Shown: piece after piece, positions 7,877 through 17,650 of the stretch
Layout of the letters: the number at the start of each line of letters is the position of its first letter
How positions within the stretch are numbered: the first letter of the stretch is position 1
Origin: Chara braunii
Lineage: Eukaryota > Streptophyta > Charophyceae > Charales > Characeae
Reading direction: 5' to 3'
Length of the DNA stretch: 23,408 nucleotides
Assembly: GCA_003427395.1 (NCBI GenBank)
Contig: BFEA01000172.1
Location: 604,553-627,960 of the forward strand
Translations under genes and position numbers: made by a program
The notes under the pieces: generated by a model
The model's input: the letters and a program-made list of their open reading frames with translations, nothing else
What the model was told of the DNA's origin: nothing
Databases searched by the model: none

Positions 7877-9506
7877 TTCCTAGCCATGCTCTGGGGAGAC
7901 GAAGGTCTGTCGCCAAAGCTCAATGCGGTAGTAAGTCGGAAGACTGACGACGAACCTGTTGGTCAAAAGGACCTTAGGTAGGAGTGCCTCATCGCAAATG
8001 AGGCGGGCGTCCTGAAACACCCGGATGTGACACTCTAGGCCCGCTGGTGCGGAGGACCCACGCCACTGCGTTTGTGTGACCCGATCGATGGTGTGGGTCG
8101 CCTCGTGGAGAGTATCGTAGCGGTCATGAAGGAACGTTGTGAGATCCATGAGAGTGAGAGCCTCACCTGAGCGAGTACGATGGGTATAATAGTTCTCTCA
8201 TGTGGAGAACGCGCTGCCTCGTAATTTAGTTGCGAGCATAGAGCACCACAACTCCTGACTCGTATTAGTCAGTGTCAATGCACATGTGGCAGCCTGCAAC
8301 CAGTGCGACTCACGAAGTGTACCATCGTAGTCGGGTATATCCGGTAGGCGCACAAGTAGGACCGTTGTGCTGACGACGAGGGGAGAAAGGTTGATGGGAC
8401 TACATTGTGGCGGCAAATGTCGGGGTCGGTGGAGGGGTGGAAGTGGTGGCAGGTTGTGGGTCAAGGCTGCTGGTGGAAGGTCCAGCAGAGGTGGAGGCCA
8501 CAACCACAGCCCGTTGGGATGGAGTGGCGAGGTAGGAGGGTAGAGGGGGGGAAGCCGATCGAGAGAAACGAGTCGGCAAGATAAAGGTGGAAAGGACAAC
8601 ATAAGAAGAAGAAGGGTGGGCAGCCTGTGAAGGGTGAGGCTGTCTCAAGGTGAGAATCTCCGACTGGAGTTGCACGATGGTGGCCTACAAGGTAACCACT
8701 CGCTGGGTGCACGGGGTCAGAGGTGGAGGAGGCGGGGAGGGTACCATAGTGGGGGGACGAGTGACGAACTGGAGGGAACTTGAATCCTAAGGTGGGAGTG
8801 AGGAGATGATGGGAGGAGGAAGGACTCCGGTCCATAGAGTCGGGACCGAAGCAGGAAGCTGGGAAGCCAGACCGGGATGAGTAGATGAAACTGTCTGGCC
8901 AGATACTGGTATCTGGGCCGCAGCACCAACGGTAGTGGCCGAAGCGGCAGGGTCTAACGAGTGTGCCATGACAGATGGTATGGTCTGAACGGCGACAACA
9001 CTCACCACTACAGAGGGGGAGTGTTGGGCCTGACCCGCGGAGGAGGATGAACCACCACGTCTCCATTTCTGGAGTCGTAGAGAGTCGAACTGTGAGTCCG
9101 TAGGAGATGGAGTCTGAGAGCGGTGGGAAGAGCGATAAGGAGAACCCTTGAGGCAGTTAACTTCAGGGGTGAGTGCATTAACTTGCCCCTCCAGGGGTAC
9201 AAGTGCCTCGAGACGCGCTTGCAACGGTGTAAGGAGGGAAATAAGAACAGCGTGAAGTTCCATGGGGTCCACAGGGTTCTGACCCTGGATTGTCGGGTGG
9301 GTAGGCGCTTGAGAGACGGAGGGCGCCACAACGATCTCCTCAGTTGTAGCCCTGTCCGTGGGTAGTGGACGTATGGGAGTAGACATGGTGGGAGGTGAAG
9401 AAAGAGGCGGGGAACGAGATGGGTTCTGGCGTGGGGATAGGGGACCATCGGTGAGAGGGAGGGGACCCCCTGGATGTATCTGGTCTCCAGCTAGGTCCAA
9501 GTACAT
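7877..9506 (-). pseudogene. Ty3/gypsy-type retrotransposon gag remnant
   Basis: Read on the minus strand from ATG 9506, the first 239 codons are Pro/Ser/Thr-rich with a short leucine-rich helical segment (LISLLTPLQARLEALVPLEG, possible coiled coil) near residues 88-107. A frameshift around 8600-8790 moves coding to another frame, where the gag core appears: VRLPDIPDYDGTLRESHWLQ and a following LTLTNTSQELW stretch (about 8210-8390). This matches the 'sparse-identity' retrotransposon gag pattern of an L-P-x-(F/Y)-D-G strand followed by helices. A TGA at 8198-8200 interrupts it, in the same frame as the second half (8149-7880: TTFLHDRYDTLHEATHTIDR, then FQDARLICDEALLPKVLLTN), and a TAG closes it at 7877-7879. 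Gag would form the retroelement particle in the cytoplasm. No protease, reverse transcriptase or LTRs are visible, so only an internal fragment remains. Confidence 0.7.
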
Positions 9507-9541
9507 ACAGGGGGTCCAGCGTTTTAAAAACGCCGTACCCT
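9463..9541. repeat. Double palindrome at the gag 5' end
   Basis: There are two adjacent inverted repeats. Arms 9463-9483 and 9497-9517 match at 18 of 21 positions, and arms 9510-9525 and 9526-9541 form an imperfect palindrome centred on TTTTAAAA. The GGGGGTCC-A-GCGTT / AACGCCG-ACCC core is the one repeated at 1-711. The gag ATG (9504-9506, minus) lies inside the first palindrome. Confidence 0.75.
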
Positions 9542-9592
9542 CAAGAGCAGCAAATTTAAACTGAGTTCTCAGCCAAAAAAGTTAAAAAAACT

Positions 9593-9640
9593 CAATTTCA
9601 ATTTCGTTCAAAAAATAAAAAATGTCCATTTTGACGAAAT
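9593..9640. repeat. 48-bp stem-loop direct repeat, right copy
   Basis: This is the partner of 7766-7813, with two mismatches over 48 bases and the same internal stem-loop. It lies just outside the palindromic leader of the gag remnant. Confidence 0.85.
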
Positions 9641-9654
9641 GGCAGTTGAAAACT

Positions 9655-9930
9655 ATTAGAGTGGCAGGTGGAGGGATGATTGGGTTGTAGTTGGGGGAGG
9701 GAAGGGGAAGAGTAGGGTGGGAGAATGGGAGAGAAAGTGGTGAGAAAAGTGGGAAGGAGGAGAAGAGATTAGTAGAAGATGGTGAGTGGGGAGGGGAGGG
9801 GAGAAAAGATGGTGGAAGATGAGTGAAGAGAGATGTAGGAGGGGGAGGGAAGTAGTGGTAGAGGTAGAAGGGGTAATGAGATGGTGTAGGGGAGAGAGAG
9901 GGGGGGGTGTGGGAGAGTAGGTTAGTGGAG
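9655..9930. other. Purine-rich, strand-asymmetric tract
   Basis: The plus strand is almost entirely G and A with some T. The minus strand would encode Pro/Ser/Leu/Thr-rich low complexity with no domain. I regard it as simple-sequence DNA and not a gene. Confidence 0.7.
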
Positions 9931-9939
9931 AGATACCAG

Positions 9940-10257
9940 GCTCTTGGCTGGCCAAGAGCAACAAGGTCACCAAGATCCACTGGATCTTGGCCTTCAAGTT
10001 GCAGGCAGTCTGCTGCTGCAGCAGAAAAAAAATAATAATAATAAAATAATCAGGGGTTGGCTGGGATCTTGATCAGCCACCCTGATTGCACTGACGTGCA
10101 GCCCCCTAGCCAAGAGGGTCTTCACGCTGCCAAGGTGTTGTTACAGTAGTAGGAGAAATCATCATCTGGGTGGGCTGAGATCTTGATCAGCCACCCAGAT
10201 CTCCCTGTAGTGCAGCCCCGTGGCGAGGGGGGTCTTCAAGGTCTTCAGCAAGCTGCC
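9940..10257. repeat. Chain of hairpins with two diverged ~85-bp repeats
   Basis: Successive inverted repeats are GCTCTTGG/CCAAGAGC (9940-9959), CCAAGATCC/GGATCTTGG with a 3-nt loop (9970-9990), an imperfect hairpin in 10051-10084 and another in 10165-10198. The last two head diverged copies of one unit (10051-10131 and 10165-10257), both containing GATCTTGATCAGCCACCC, GTGCAGCCCC and GGGTCTTCA in the same order. No coding sequence is seen. Confidence 0.75.
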
Positions 10258-10310
10258 ACGTGGCACTGCAGATGGCCACGTGCGTAGGCAGCAGCAACCA
10301 CAATGACTCC

Positions 10311-10386
10311 TGGGGGGGGGAGGGGGAGGGGGCGACAAATAGCAGCCTGGCCGTTGCTCACAGATGGGGGGGGGGGGGGGGGGAGA
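10311..10386. repeat. Two poly(G) runs
   Basis: G-runs at about 10311-10332 (interrupted by A) and 10365-10384 flank a short unique segment. They could form G-quadruplexes; equally they may be simple low-complexity sequence. The region from 10387 to 10649 holds no recognisable gene. Confidence 0.8.
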
Positions 10387-10649
10387 GGTAAATAGCTCGT
10401 GTGGAACTGTTCAACACGAACGTTCTGCACTACAAAGCCATAAACACAGTTTGGCCAATGTGTTATAGCACTAGCTACGCACGCACATGGCTGATAGCTG
10501 CTTAGGTTCAAACCTTAGCAGCAACATGCATCACAAATCTTAATAAGTAACCCCGGGAGCGGGAGCGGGGCGGGGTGGGGCAGCGTGAGCACATGGCGTG
10601 TGCGTGTACATGTGCAGCAGCCTTGGCCTTGGCGCTTGGGCGCACGCGT

Positions 10650-10820
10650 CGTGACGGCGCTCTCTCTTTTCGTGCCACCTGTCGCAACCCTCACGCTGCA
10701 CTTTTCTCCCGCCCGGTTGCTGCAAAACGACCGTTTTTCGTGACGACGCTCTCTCTTTTCGGGCCACCTGTCGCAACCCCCGCGCTGCACTTTTCTCCCG
10801 CCTGGTTGCTGCAAAGCAGC
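10650..10820. repeat. 89-bp tandem duplication
   Basis: The units begin CGTGACGGCGCTCTCTCTTT at 10650 and CGTGACGACGCTCTCTCTTT at 10739. Both continue through GCCACCTGTCGCAACC, CGCTGCACTTTTCTCCCGCC and GGTTGCTGCAAA. They differ at only a handful of positions, so the duplication is fairly recent. Confidence 0.85.
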
Positions 10821-10905
10821 CAAAAAACGGTTAAAATCGCGATAGCGGGATTTACCGCTTTTTGCACGTTGACGGGGTGTGGTGGGTGGGAGCGGGGAAT
10901 GCCAT

Positions 10906-11257
10906 ATTGTTAGGTTTGCACGGAAATTTTTAAAGATTCTCATAGTCCCATATGGCGTGTTTGGGAGACTCTCCAATACGTGCATCGTGTTGCATACCTT
11001 ATAGAACTATAAATATGATTTCTTTAGATAAAGAAAAAAATGAAATATTTTGGTTCATGAAGAAACAGTGTTTTGGAAGGTAGTGATTTTCTGTAAAAAA
11101 AACTGCTTTTCTCCTCACCACTTCGAGTGGTTTTCAAAAAGTAGTTTTTTATTCCATTTTTTGTGGATCTTTAACTTCACCTAGAATTTTGTTGATGTAG
11201 GAGGCCTGAAAAACGTACTATGAGAATCTTTGAAAATTTTCGTGCAAACCTAACAAT
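10906..11257. mobile_element. MITE-like element with 41-bp terminal inverted repeats
   Basis: The outer 41 bases (10906-10946) are the reverse complement of 11217-11257 at 39 of 41 positions, starting ATTGTTAGGTTTGCACG. The 270-bp interior is AT-rich, has no credible ORF and holds smaller inverted repeats such as CCACTTCGAGTGG. Size, AT content and terminal symmetry fit a miniature inverted-repeat transposable element. I could not settle a target-site duplication; AT occurs on both sides if the ends are TGTTAGG and CCTAACA. Confidence 0.65.
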
Positions 11258-11318
11258 TTGTTTTCTTAGGTTTTCACGAATCCTATGTTGAGGCAATTGT
11301 AAGCTTAACCATTCCTTC

Positions 11319-11844
11319 TTAGTCCTTTGTTCGATTGGATGTAAGATGTGTCCGGTTGGTCTGCTCCGCCTCATTCTCATGGGCCATTACTTCCCATGGT
11401 TGCATGAGGGTGTCTCTTACAAATTGTGAGTCTAGTTTTTTGTCCTTGTGCAAGCTTATCTTCAGTTTCGCCATGCATTTTGTCGATAGTCTCGGAGATA
11501 AGACAATTATGCCTAGATTCGTCTTTCTTCCTTCTGCAAACCATGTAAGCGAGACTAATCTCAACCCCCGCCCTTCCAGGTTCCCTGCATCGTCCGAGGT
11601 CATTCTGGTGTCCATCAGTGCTACGAAGAGCTTGACCTTATTTTTGCCGACCTCCGTAATAATCCTTGTCATCATACAATCCACTACCATTCGTGTAGCA
11701 AAGTTGTTTATGAATAACCTCTCCACTGTTTGAGAAACCATATGTGGCTTTGACATGTCCACCACCTGTTGTGAAAGTAGTGTGAACGAACTCGTGGTTG
11801 TCTGTCATATTACCACCAAAAATTAATTTCGGACTACCGTGCAC
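11319..11844 (-). pseudogene. Probable C-terminal part of LINE ORF1
   Basis: Two overlapping minus-strand frames (11844-11638 and 11765-11319) carry protein-like sequence (TTGGGHVKATYGFSNSGEVI, then GRGLRLVSLTWFAEGRKTNL). They lie downstream, in transcription order, of the zinc-knuckle part of ORF1. I know no domain here. The intervening 11845-12669 reads as Pro/Gly/Ser-rich low complexity in broken frames, typical of a disordered linker. Confidence 0.4.
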
Positions 11845-12669
11845 ACCAGTGGGACCAGCAGTTGTTCTATCCCTGAACCTTGACCTCTTTGCTAATAACG
11901 CTAATTTTCTATCTCTTGTTGTATTTTGTCCCAGCGTTACTGATATTGCTTGATGCCCTAGAGATTGTGTCGACGACTTCCCGGAGGCTTACTTATGGAG
12001 TTCTTTGACTGAGGACATGCCGAGCATTCGTTGCTTGCCTGCAAGTCTTGATCTTTGTTGTGATTCAGGCGAGGTCCTTGATGCTGTCGTTTCTTGTCTC
12101 ACCCCTACTTCTTCCATACCCATGTCTCTATTTCGAAACGACTCCTCCCTTCGCCTAAATTGCAGTGATGCCTATGGCGCTTGATGGTTTCTCTCCTCAT
12201 GGCAACTTGTTCCTGTGTCTCTCGGGGCGCCCTCTGCTCTTATGCCCGCCCCATGCTGACAGGGTCTTGGCTCCGAAGTGTTGGGGCCCGATCGGTAGTT
12301 GACAGGGTCTTGGCTTCGAAGTGTTGGGGCCCGACCATAGCTTTGGGACACCGAGCCTGAGGGTCCGCCTTGCATTGATTGGCCATGTACGTGAATTCCT
12401 TCGTCGAGGGGCGAGGGTGCGCTTCAATGATATTGATTAGGTTGTTGGCCCGGATATGCCCAGGTCACTCCATAAGTTGGGATCCCTACTTGCATGGCTG
12501 CTCCTTGTAGCGCCGCTAGCATATGGATTCAATTTTGCATCGATGGGCTTGCTTGGATATGACCTCCTGGTGAGAATGTCGGATTTACTACTGCGTTCGT
12601 AAATCCAACTAAGACTGCACCTTCTGCTTGAGTTGGTCTTGTAGACTGTGGACCCAGCGGGCCTTGGTA

Positions 12670-13560
12670 CTAAGCTCTTCTGCTCGTCCGCTGACCATTG
12701 CTAGACTGTGTTTGAGATGGTTGTTGGATAGGGGCGTTTGCTCCTCCTATTACTTCTCTGTTTTGCATTTCGTCGTTTCTGCGACATTCAAGCTCCGTAT
12801 GAAAAAAATGTCTGCATGTGCGATATTTTGGCGTGGTGGCGTAGGCCAAGCAAACTTCCAGGTTGTCTCCCTTTGAAGTAATGATCCACATTTTATCCTT
12901 CATGTTTGCCCTAGCTTCCGGATCCAACTCAAATTTCGCATTAACCAAGGCTGGTCTAGTCGGATTTGCATCTGGCGGATGTGTTAGCTCTATCTTCCCT
13001 ATCGCTAACTCAATTTGCGCATAGATGAATGGCACATCATCCAGGGGAACCTATACAGTTGTCACCCAGAATGTTATATAGTCCTCCTGTCTTCTCAAGT
13101 CTCTAAACTATGGCTTCGCCATCCAAGGTTTAAACTGTACTTTATAGCTAATATTAGCTTGCCTCGTGGGGATCTCCACCCCCCCTTCGCTCAACATGAA
13201 GTCTACCACCTCTCCAGACTTTGCAACGTAGGAGGGCGCGTTTGGTCCCTCGATCTTGACTCGTCCTCTCCTAACTTCTTTGGGAAACCGTTCACTCCCC
13301 AAGATTCAGCCATCTTCAAAAGCTCATATAGTATCATCTTTTACTTTCTTCGATAGAAATCTTGCGTTGTCTTTGAAGATCGTCGAGACTGTCCGCTCTC
13401 TTAGCCATTTGACGTTGATGTCATCCAGCGAGGTATTAAGCGTGAACTTTACCTCGCGTCATTGTACCTCCTTTTCCCCAGGATCGATGTACGTGGGGTA
13501 CACCTCGTCGTCAAAGCGGAGAGACAACAGCGATCTGATTCGATCCTCATCCTCTCAATA
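12670..13560 (-). pseudogene. LINE ORF1: DUF4283-like domain plus degenerate zinc knuckle
   Basis: On the minus strand, broken frames from about 13560 to 12670 give a DUF4283-type RNA-binding core as in plant LINE ORF1 proteins. It includes VKFTLNTSLDDINVKWL near 13450-13400, the VKIEGPNAPSY stretch (within 13302-13108), FKPWMAKP ended by a stop, then FWVTTVQVPLDDVPFIYAQI and HPPDANPTRPALVNAKFELD. It ends with a C-x2-C-x4-H-x4-C zinc knuckle (reading YRTCRHFFHTELEC) in which the first Cys is Tyr. ORF1 protein would bind LINE RNA to form the transposition RNP. Several stops break it, so it is non-functional. Confidence 0.65.
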
Positions 13561-13629
13561 GTTTATTGGCTCTGAAGATCATGATGGTGGTGACCGCGCA
13601 TTCATTTTTTCGCCATCGTTCAAAGCCTT

Positions 13630-16600
13630 GTGAATGAGTATCACCATTTGCGTCCGACAGAGAGGACTTATACATGCCTTCGCACCAATGATCAAGCAAG
13701 ACACTCAAAATCGCGAATATACGTAATCCAACTTTCTCAAGATATCGAAAATGATTTACAACTTACGACCATCTTTCCGCAGAGCCCCCACCCGACCTGG
13801 AACGCTGCTCGTGTGGAGACATCTTCTCCTTCCACAAGCGGTTTCCGCAGAGCCCCCACCCCGACCTGGAATGCTTCTCGTGTGGAGACATCTTCTCCTT
13901 CCACAAGCGGTCGAATCAGGGGTCTGGATACTACAAGCTCAATACAACTCTACTTAAGGACAAGACCTTTCACACATACATCCAAAATGTATGGGCATAT
14001 TGGCGGGACCAAAGGCACACATTTGACTATGAGGTTCGATGGTTCACTAACGGACTTTTTTTCCTAGCTAAGAAATGCAAAGACTGTTCTAAACTGTTGG
14101 CAAGCAGACGACACGCGAAAGAAATAGACATTCACAACCAACTTCATAGTCTGGTTAGCCAAGACAATTCTAGAGATCACACCCTGACCATTCAAGGATT
14201 GAAAGACTAAATCTCATAATTTCCACAACATAGAGGGCAAGGCATCAGGATTCGAGGCAAACTAACAAAATGAAAAAAAAATGAACCACTGAAGGCACCA
14301 TGGATTCTTAATTTTTTTGTCTGGCATCAATAAGAGATCACCGTACTGCCATCGAGACCTTTCTAAACCTTGTGACCGACGAACTGACTACGACCAGAGC
14401 TCAATGTGTAAGGATCGTTAGGTCCTTTTACAAAGATTTTTTCTCCTTGCACATCCCCCCGTGGCAAGAGGCCGACGGACTAAGAGAGATGAAAGATTTT
14501 TTGTGCCCAATGGAGAGCCGCCTCTTCTCGACACAGAAAGATCGTTTGAACCGTCAGGTCACCAAGGAGGAAATTTGAACGACACTCTTGCAAACGAAGG
14601 AAGAAAAGACCCGAGGCTTAGACGGTTTCCCGAAGGAGTTTTAGAAGGTCATGTGGTCCCTATGAGTGGAGACCTAATGCAGTTTTATATGCGGTATGGG
14701 ATTCCGGGGATTTGGGGGATGTGGTGGGGCAGGGGTCTTATCGTTACTCGATAAAAAAAAGGGGCAAGATGAACATCCGGAACTACCGGCTCATTACACT
14801 TCTGACGGTGGTCTATAATGATGTCAAAAGCGTTGGTCAGTCGAATGATCAAGGTGATTGAGGATTTTATCCATCCAACTCAAACTGGCTTTATTCATAA
14901 GAGGAACATCCAGAAAAATATACTTCTTGTCAATAAGATGATTAGCTTGGCGCAACACTCCAAAAGCAATGTCGCGTTCATCTTCATTGACTTTGAAAAA
15001 ACTTATTACCATGTGGACTGGTTAGATAGCTTTCTCGAAAGACTGCATTTTGGAGTCTGCTTCCGGAGGTGGGTGCGCATCTTACGCCACAATGCAACCA
15101 CGAGAGTTCAGATAAATAGGTCACTTGTTCCAAAAATAAGGTTGCAGCGCTCGGTTAGATAGGGCGATCTCATTGCCCCCTTCTTGTTTATCATCATAAT
15201 GGAAGCATTAGGAGCCAACCTTCGACAAAGCAAGGACTTAACGAGAATTCAGATAGTTGGCATCCCTAAGGAAGTGATTCTTGTCTGCTCTTTTTTTGCG
15301 CATGATCTCACAATTATGGCCGACACCACACATTCGAATATGGAAGAAATACACAGGTTGATGAATCAATTTTGGGCCCTCTCTGATATGGCTGTTAATT
15401 GGGGACAAAAAACATTAGAATGGTGGTTCCACCACCTAGGGGGTTGCCCCCCGAAAAGACACCATATCACCTGGGTGACCCTTGTAACCGCAATTCTGAT
15501 TTTGGGGGTTAAGATGGCAACGTTGGGACAGCCCCCGAAAACGACGAATAGATATCAGCCTCAGCTTTTGCCAAACTTTCTGAGTGGAATCATCAACACA
15601 CGTCACTCTTGGAACGAGTGTTGGTAATGAACAATGTGGTCTTGGTCACCCTATAGTACAAATTGGTACTTTGGCCGTTGAGCGAGGACACCCCGAAAAC
15701 CTTAAAAAGGAGGGTGGCAGCCTACCTATGGAGAGGGGACAGTGAAAACTCTCATGCTATAAGTCGCGTCGCCTAGGACTCGCCTCGGTATCCTAGGACC
15801 CCACACCCTGACCCAAACCCTAAGTCTGCAATGGGTTGTATGTTTGATTTACAAAAATCTGTTGGTATGGCGGCTGCTGGCTCTAGAGCACATCGCCCAT
15901 CTAGCCCCATAGGCCCCCCCCATCGTCCACCCTCTTCAATGGTTAAACGATCGTTATTGGAGAGTGTCACAACACCATCAGGGAGCGGAGAGGCAGAGAG
16001 ATGACTTTTGGCCTCGACTGTTAAAAATTTGGAGGAGGCTCCCCCGCCCGAGTCGCTCACCCCCAGATAGCTGGGAAGAGGTGGCAAGACAACCCCTTTT
16101 CGACAACCATTGGATCGCTGATGGGCAAAGTCATATCTTCTGCAACATTGACGGGCCGTGGAAAGGATGGGTGAAGAATGGGGTAACCCGAGTGGCGGAC
16201 CTTTCGGGCATGGAGATGAAGGATTGGAAGGGGCCGGAGAGGATGAGGGAGGAACTGAGGTATTGTCACAACGTTGAAGCAGCGTTGGAAGAAATTACGG
16301 AAGTTTTCCCGGCGAGATGGCGGCCCATCCTGCGCAGTGGCCCTGTGCTGCAAGAAGGGGACTAGGTGGCCAAGGAAGGGAGGGCTAGCAGTGCAGGCCT
16401 GGTACACCTAGTATGGCTAGGATGTGCTGATCAAGTGGTACAACATAAAGGAAAATGGAGACTTGGTGGGAAGTCATGACCCCTTTAAATGGATCCCAAA
16501 AGAAGTTCTACACAGAATCAAGATTGTAGGGGAAAGGGAGAACTGGCGGGTCTTTTGGCCCAAGATGGTCGTGGAAGACCTTCCCATAGATCCGTTGGAT

Positions 16601-17650
16601 TGGGTCTGGAGCCCCGACACACAGCGCAATCCTGGACAGCCAAATTCCAAAACACCTTCGGGCCTTTTGGTGAAGGCAACATACGGAGTGCTCAGAGTCA
16701 AGCGGTGCTTGAGGGATGTGGTGATTATGGATGGCATAGGCACCTCAATGCGGAAAGACAACTGCTCACACCGATACGTTGGTTTTGGGACAGTTGCAAG
16801 CGTAGGTCCGCTGAAATCACGTCCGAGAAGTGACAAATCTTACATTGTTGTTTTACCTACAAATGATTGGTTGATTGATCACTCGCAATTGGAACAGCAG
16901 GGTCGCGCTCTCCCTTGGTGTTCGTGATGTCTCTCGGGCTTCCTGATAAGGAAGAGGGCAAAGACAATTGAGCACATTTTTTTGCAATGCCCAACAACAG
17001 TCCTTACTTGGAGGTGGTGGGATAGCGTGTGGCAGCCAATGGTTCCGGGCCACCGGTGGCCATGGGAATGGCGAGCCATTCTCACCGGCCACTGCCCGCC
17101 CCTCCAATGGGACACTTTTGCCTGGAACACGTTTCACCTAGGCCGAAGAATGGTCATGTGGGTCTTATGGTGGCAACGATGTGCTTTGGCCTTGGACCAG
17201 GTTCAGGTGGAAGGAGAGGAGAGGATTGAACAATTCAAACAACATTTCCAACTAGAGCTCACGTACAGGTGGAAGTCAGTCAAGCTGTCACTGGACACCC
17301 TCCACAGGCCTAGAGACATCTCGGAGCAGCTAGTGCCGTTCTCCGGGGATTTGTTAGGTGGGGATCAGGAGGGTTGGGTAGTAGAGGTGTGTTGGGCAGG
17401 ATATTGGGAAGGAGGGGATGGAGGGGAGGGCAGACAAGGAAGGGAAGCAGTCCCACGTGACTACCGAATGACGTTCAAAGAGAGGCTGACAATCGACTCT
17501 GATGTCCCCCTGAGGTCCGCAGAGGAGTTTCCGGACCCATTCCCGCCCCCCTCCCACCACGGTCCTTGGAAATACGATTGTGACTTTTTCTATTGTTGTC
17601 CCCAAAAAAGTAAGATATTGGATCAGGATCGGACATTTGTAGCTTTCTGA
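13630..17650 (+). pseudogene. LINE ORF2: endonuclease end, reverse transcriptase, C-terminal zinc region
   Basis: Reading frames change repeatedly, but the order is that of a plant-type LINE ORF2. The C-terminal end of the endonuclease and its linker (SGYYKLNTTLLKDK, then FHTYIQNVWAYWRDQ) lie near 13923-14210. The pre-RT region follows at 14370-14820. RT fingers and palm occupy 14818-15627: TGFIHKRNIQ, motif A FIDFEKTYYHVDW (catalytic Asp kept), R-stop-GDLIAPFLF where RQGD is usual (TAG at 15160-15162), and motif C FAHD instead of FADD. The C-terminal part (QPLFDNHWIADGQ near 16096, IEHIFLQCP with an upstream Cys lost near 16965-16995, then a Trp-rich tail) runs to TGA 17648-17650. The loss of the first motif-C Asp, plus stops and frameshifts, makes it inactive. 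Confidence 0.8.
13774..13910 (+). repeat. 68-bp tandem duplication inside ORF2
   Basis: TTTCCGCAGAGCCCCCACCC begins at 13774 and again at 13842. Both units continue through CTCGTGTGGAGACATCTTCT to CCACAAGCGG. The second has one extra C, so together they shift the reading frame of the endonuclease end. Confidence 0.9.

Noticed and set aside
7766-9640. Intact LTRs flanking gag
   Set aside because: The repeats are only 48 bp, lack TG...CA ends and contain a stem-loop; no protease, RT or integrase lies between them.
9582-9997. Minus-strand Pro/Ser/Leu-rich ORFs
   Set aside because: They are translations of a purine-rich simple-sequence tract and show no domain.
10311-10386. Poly(G) runs as a regulatory G-quadruplex
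   Set aside because: They could fold as such, but nothing nearby is a credible regulated gene.
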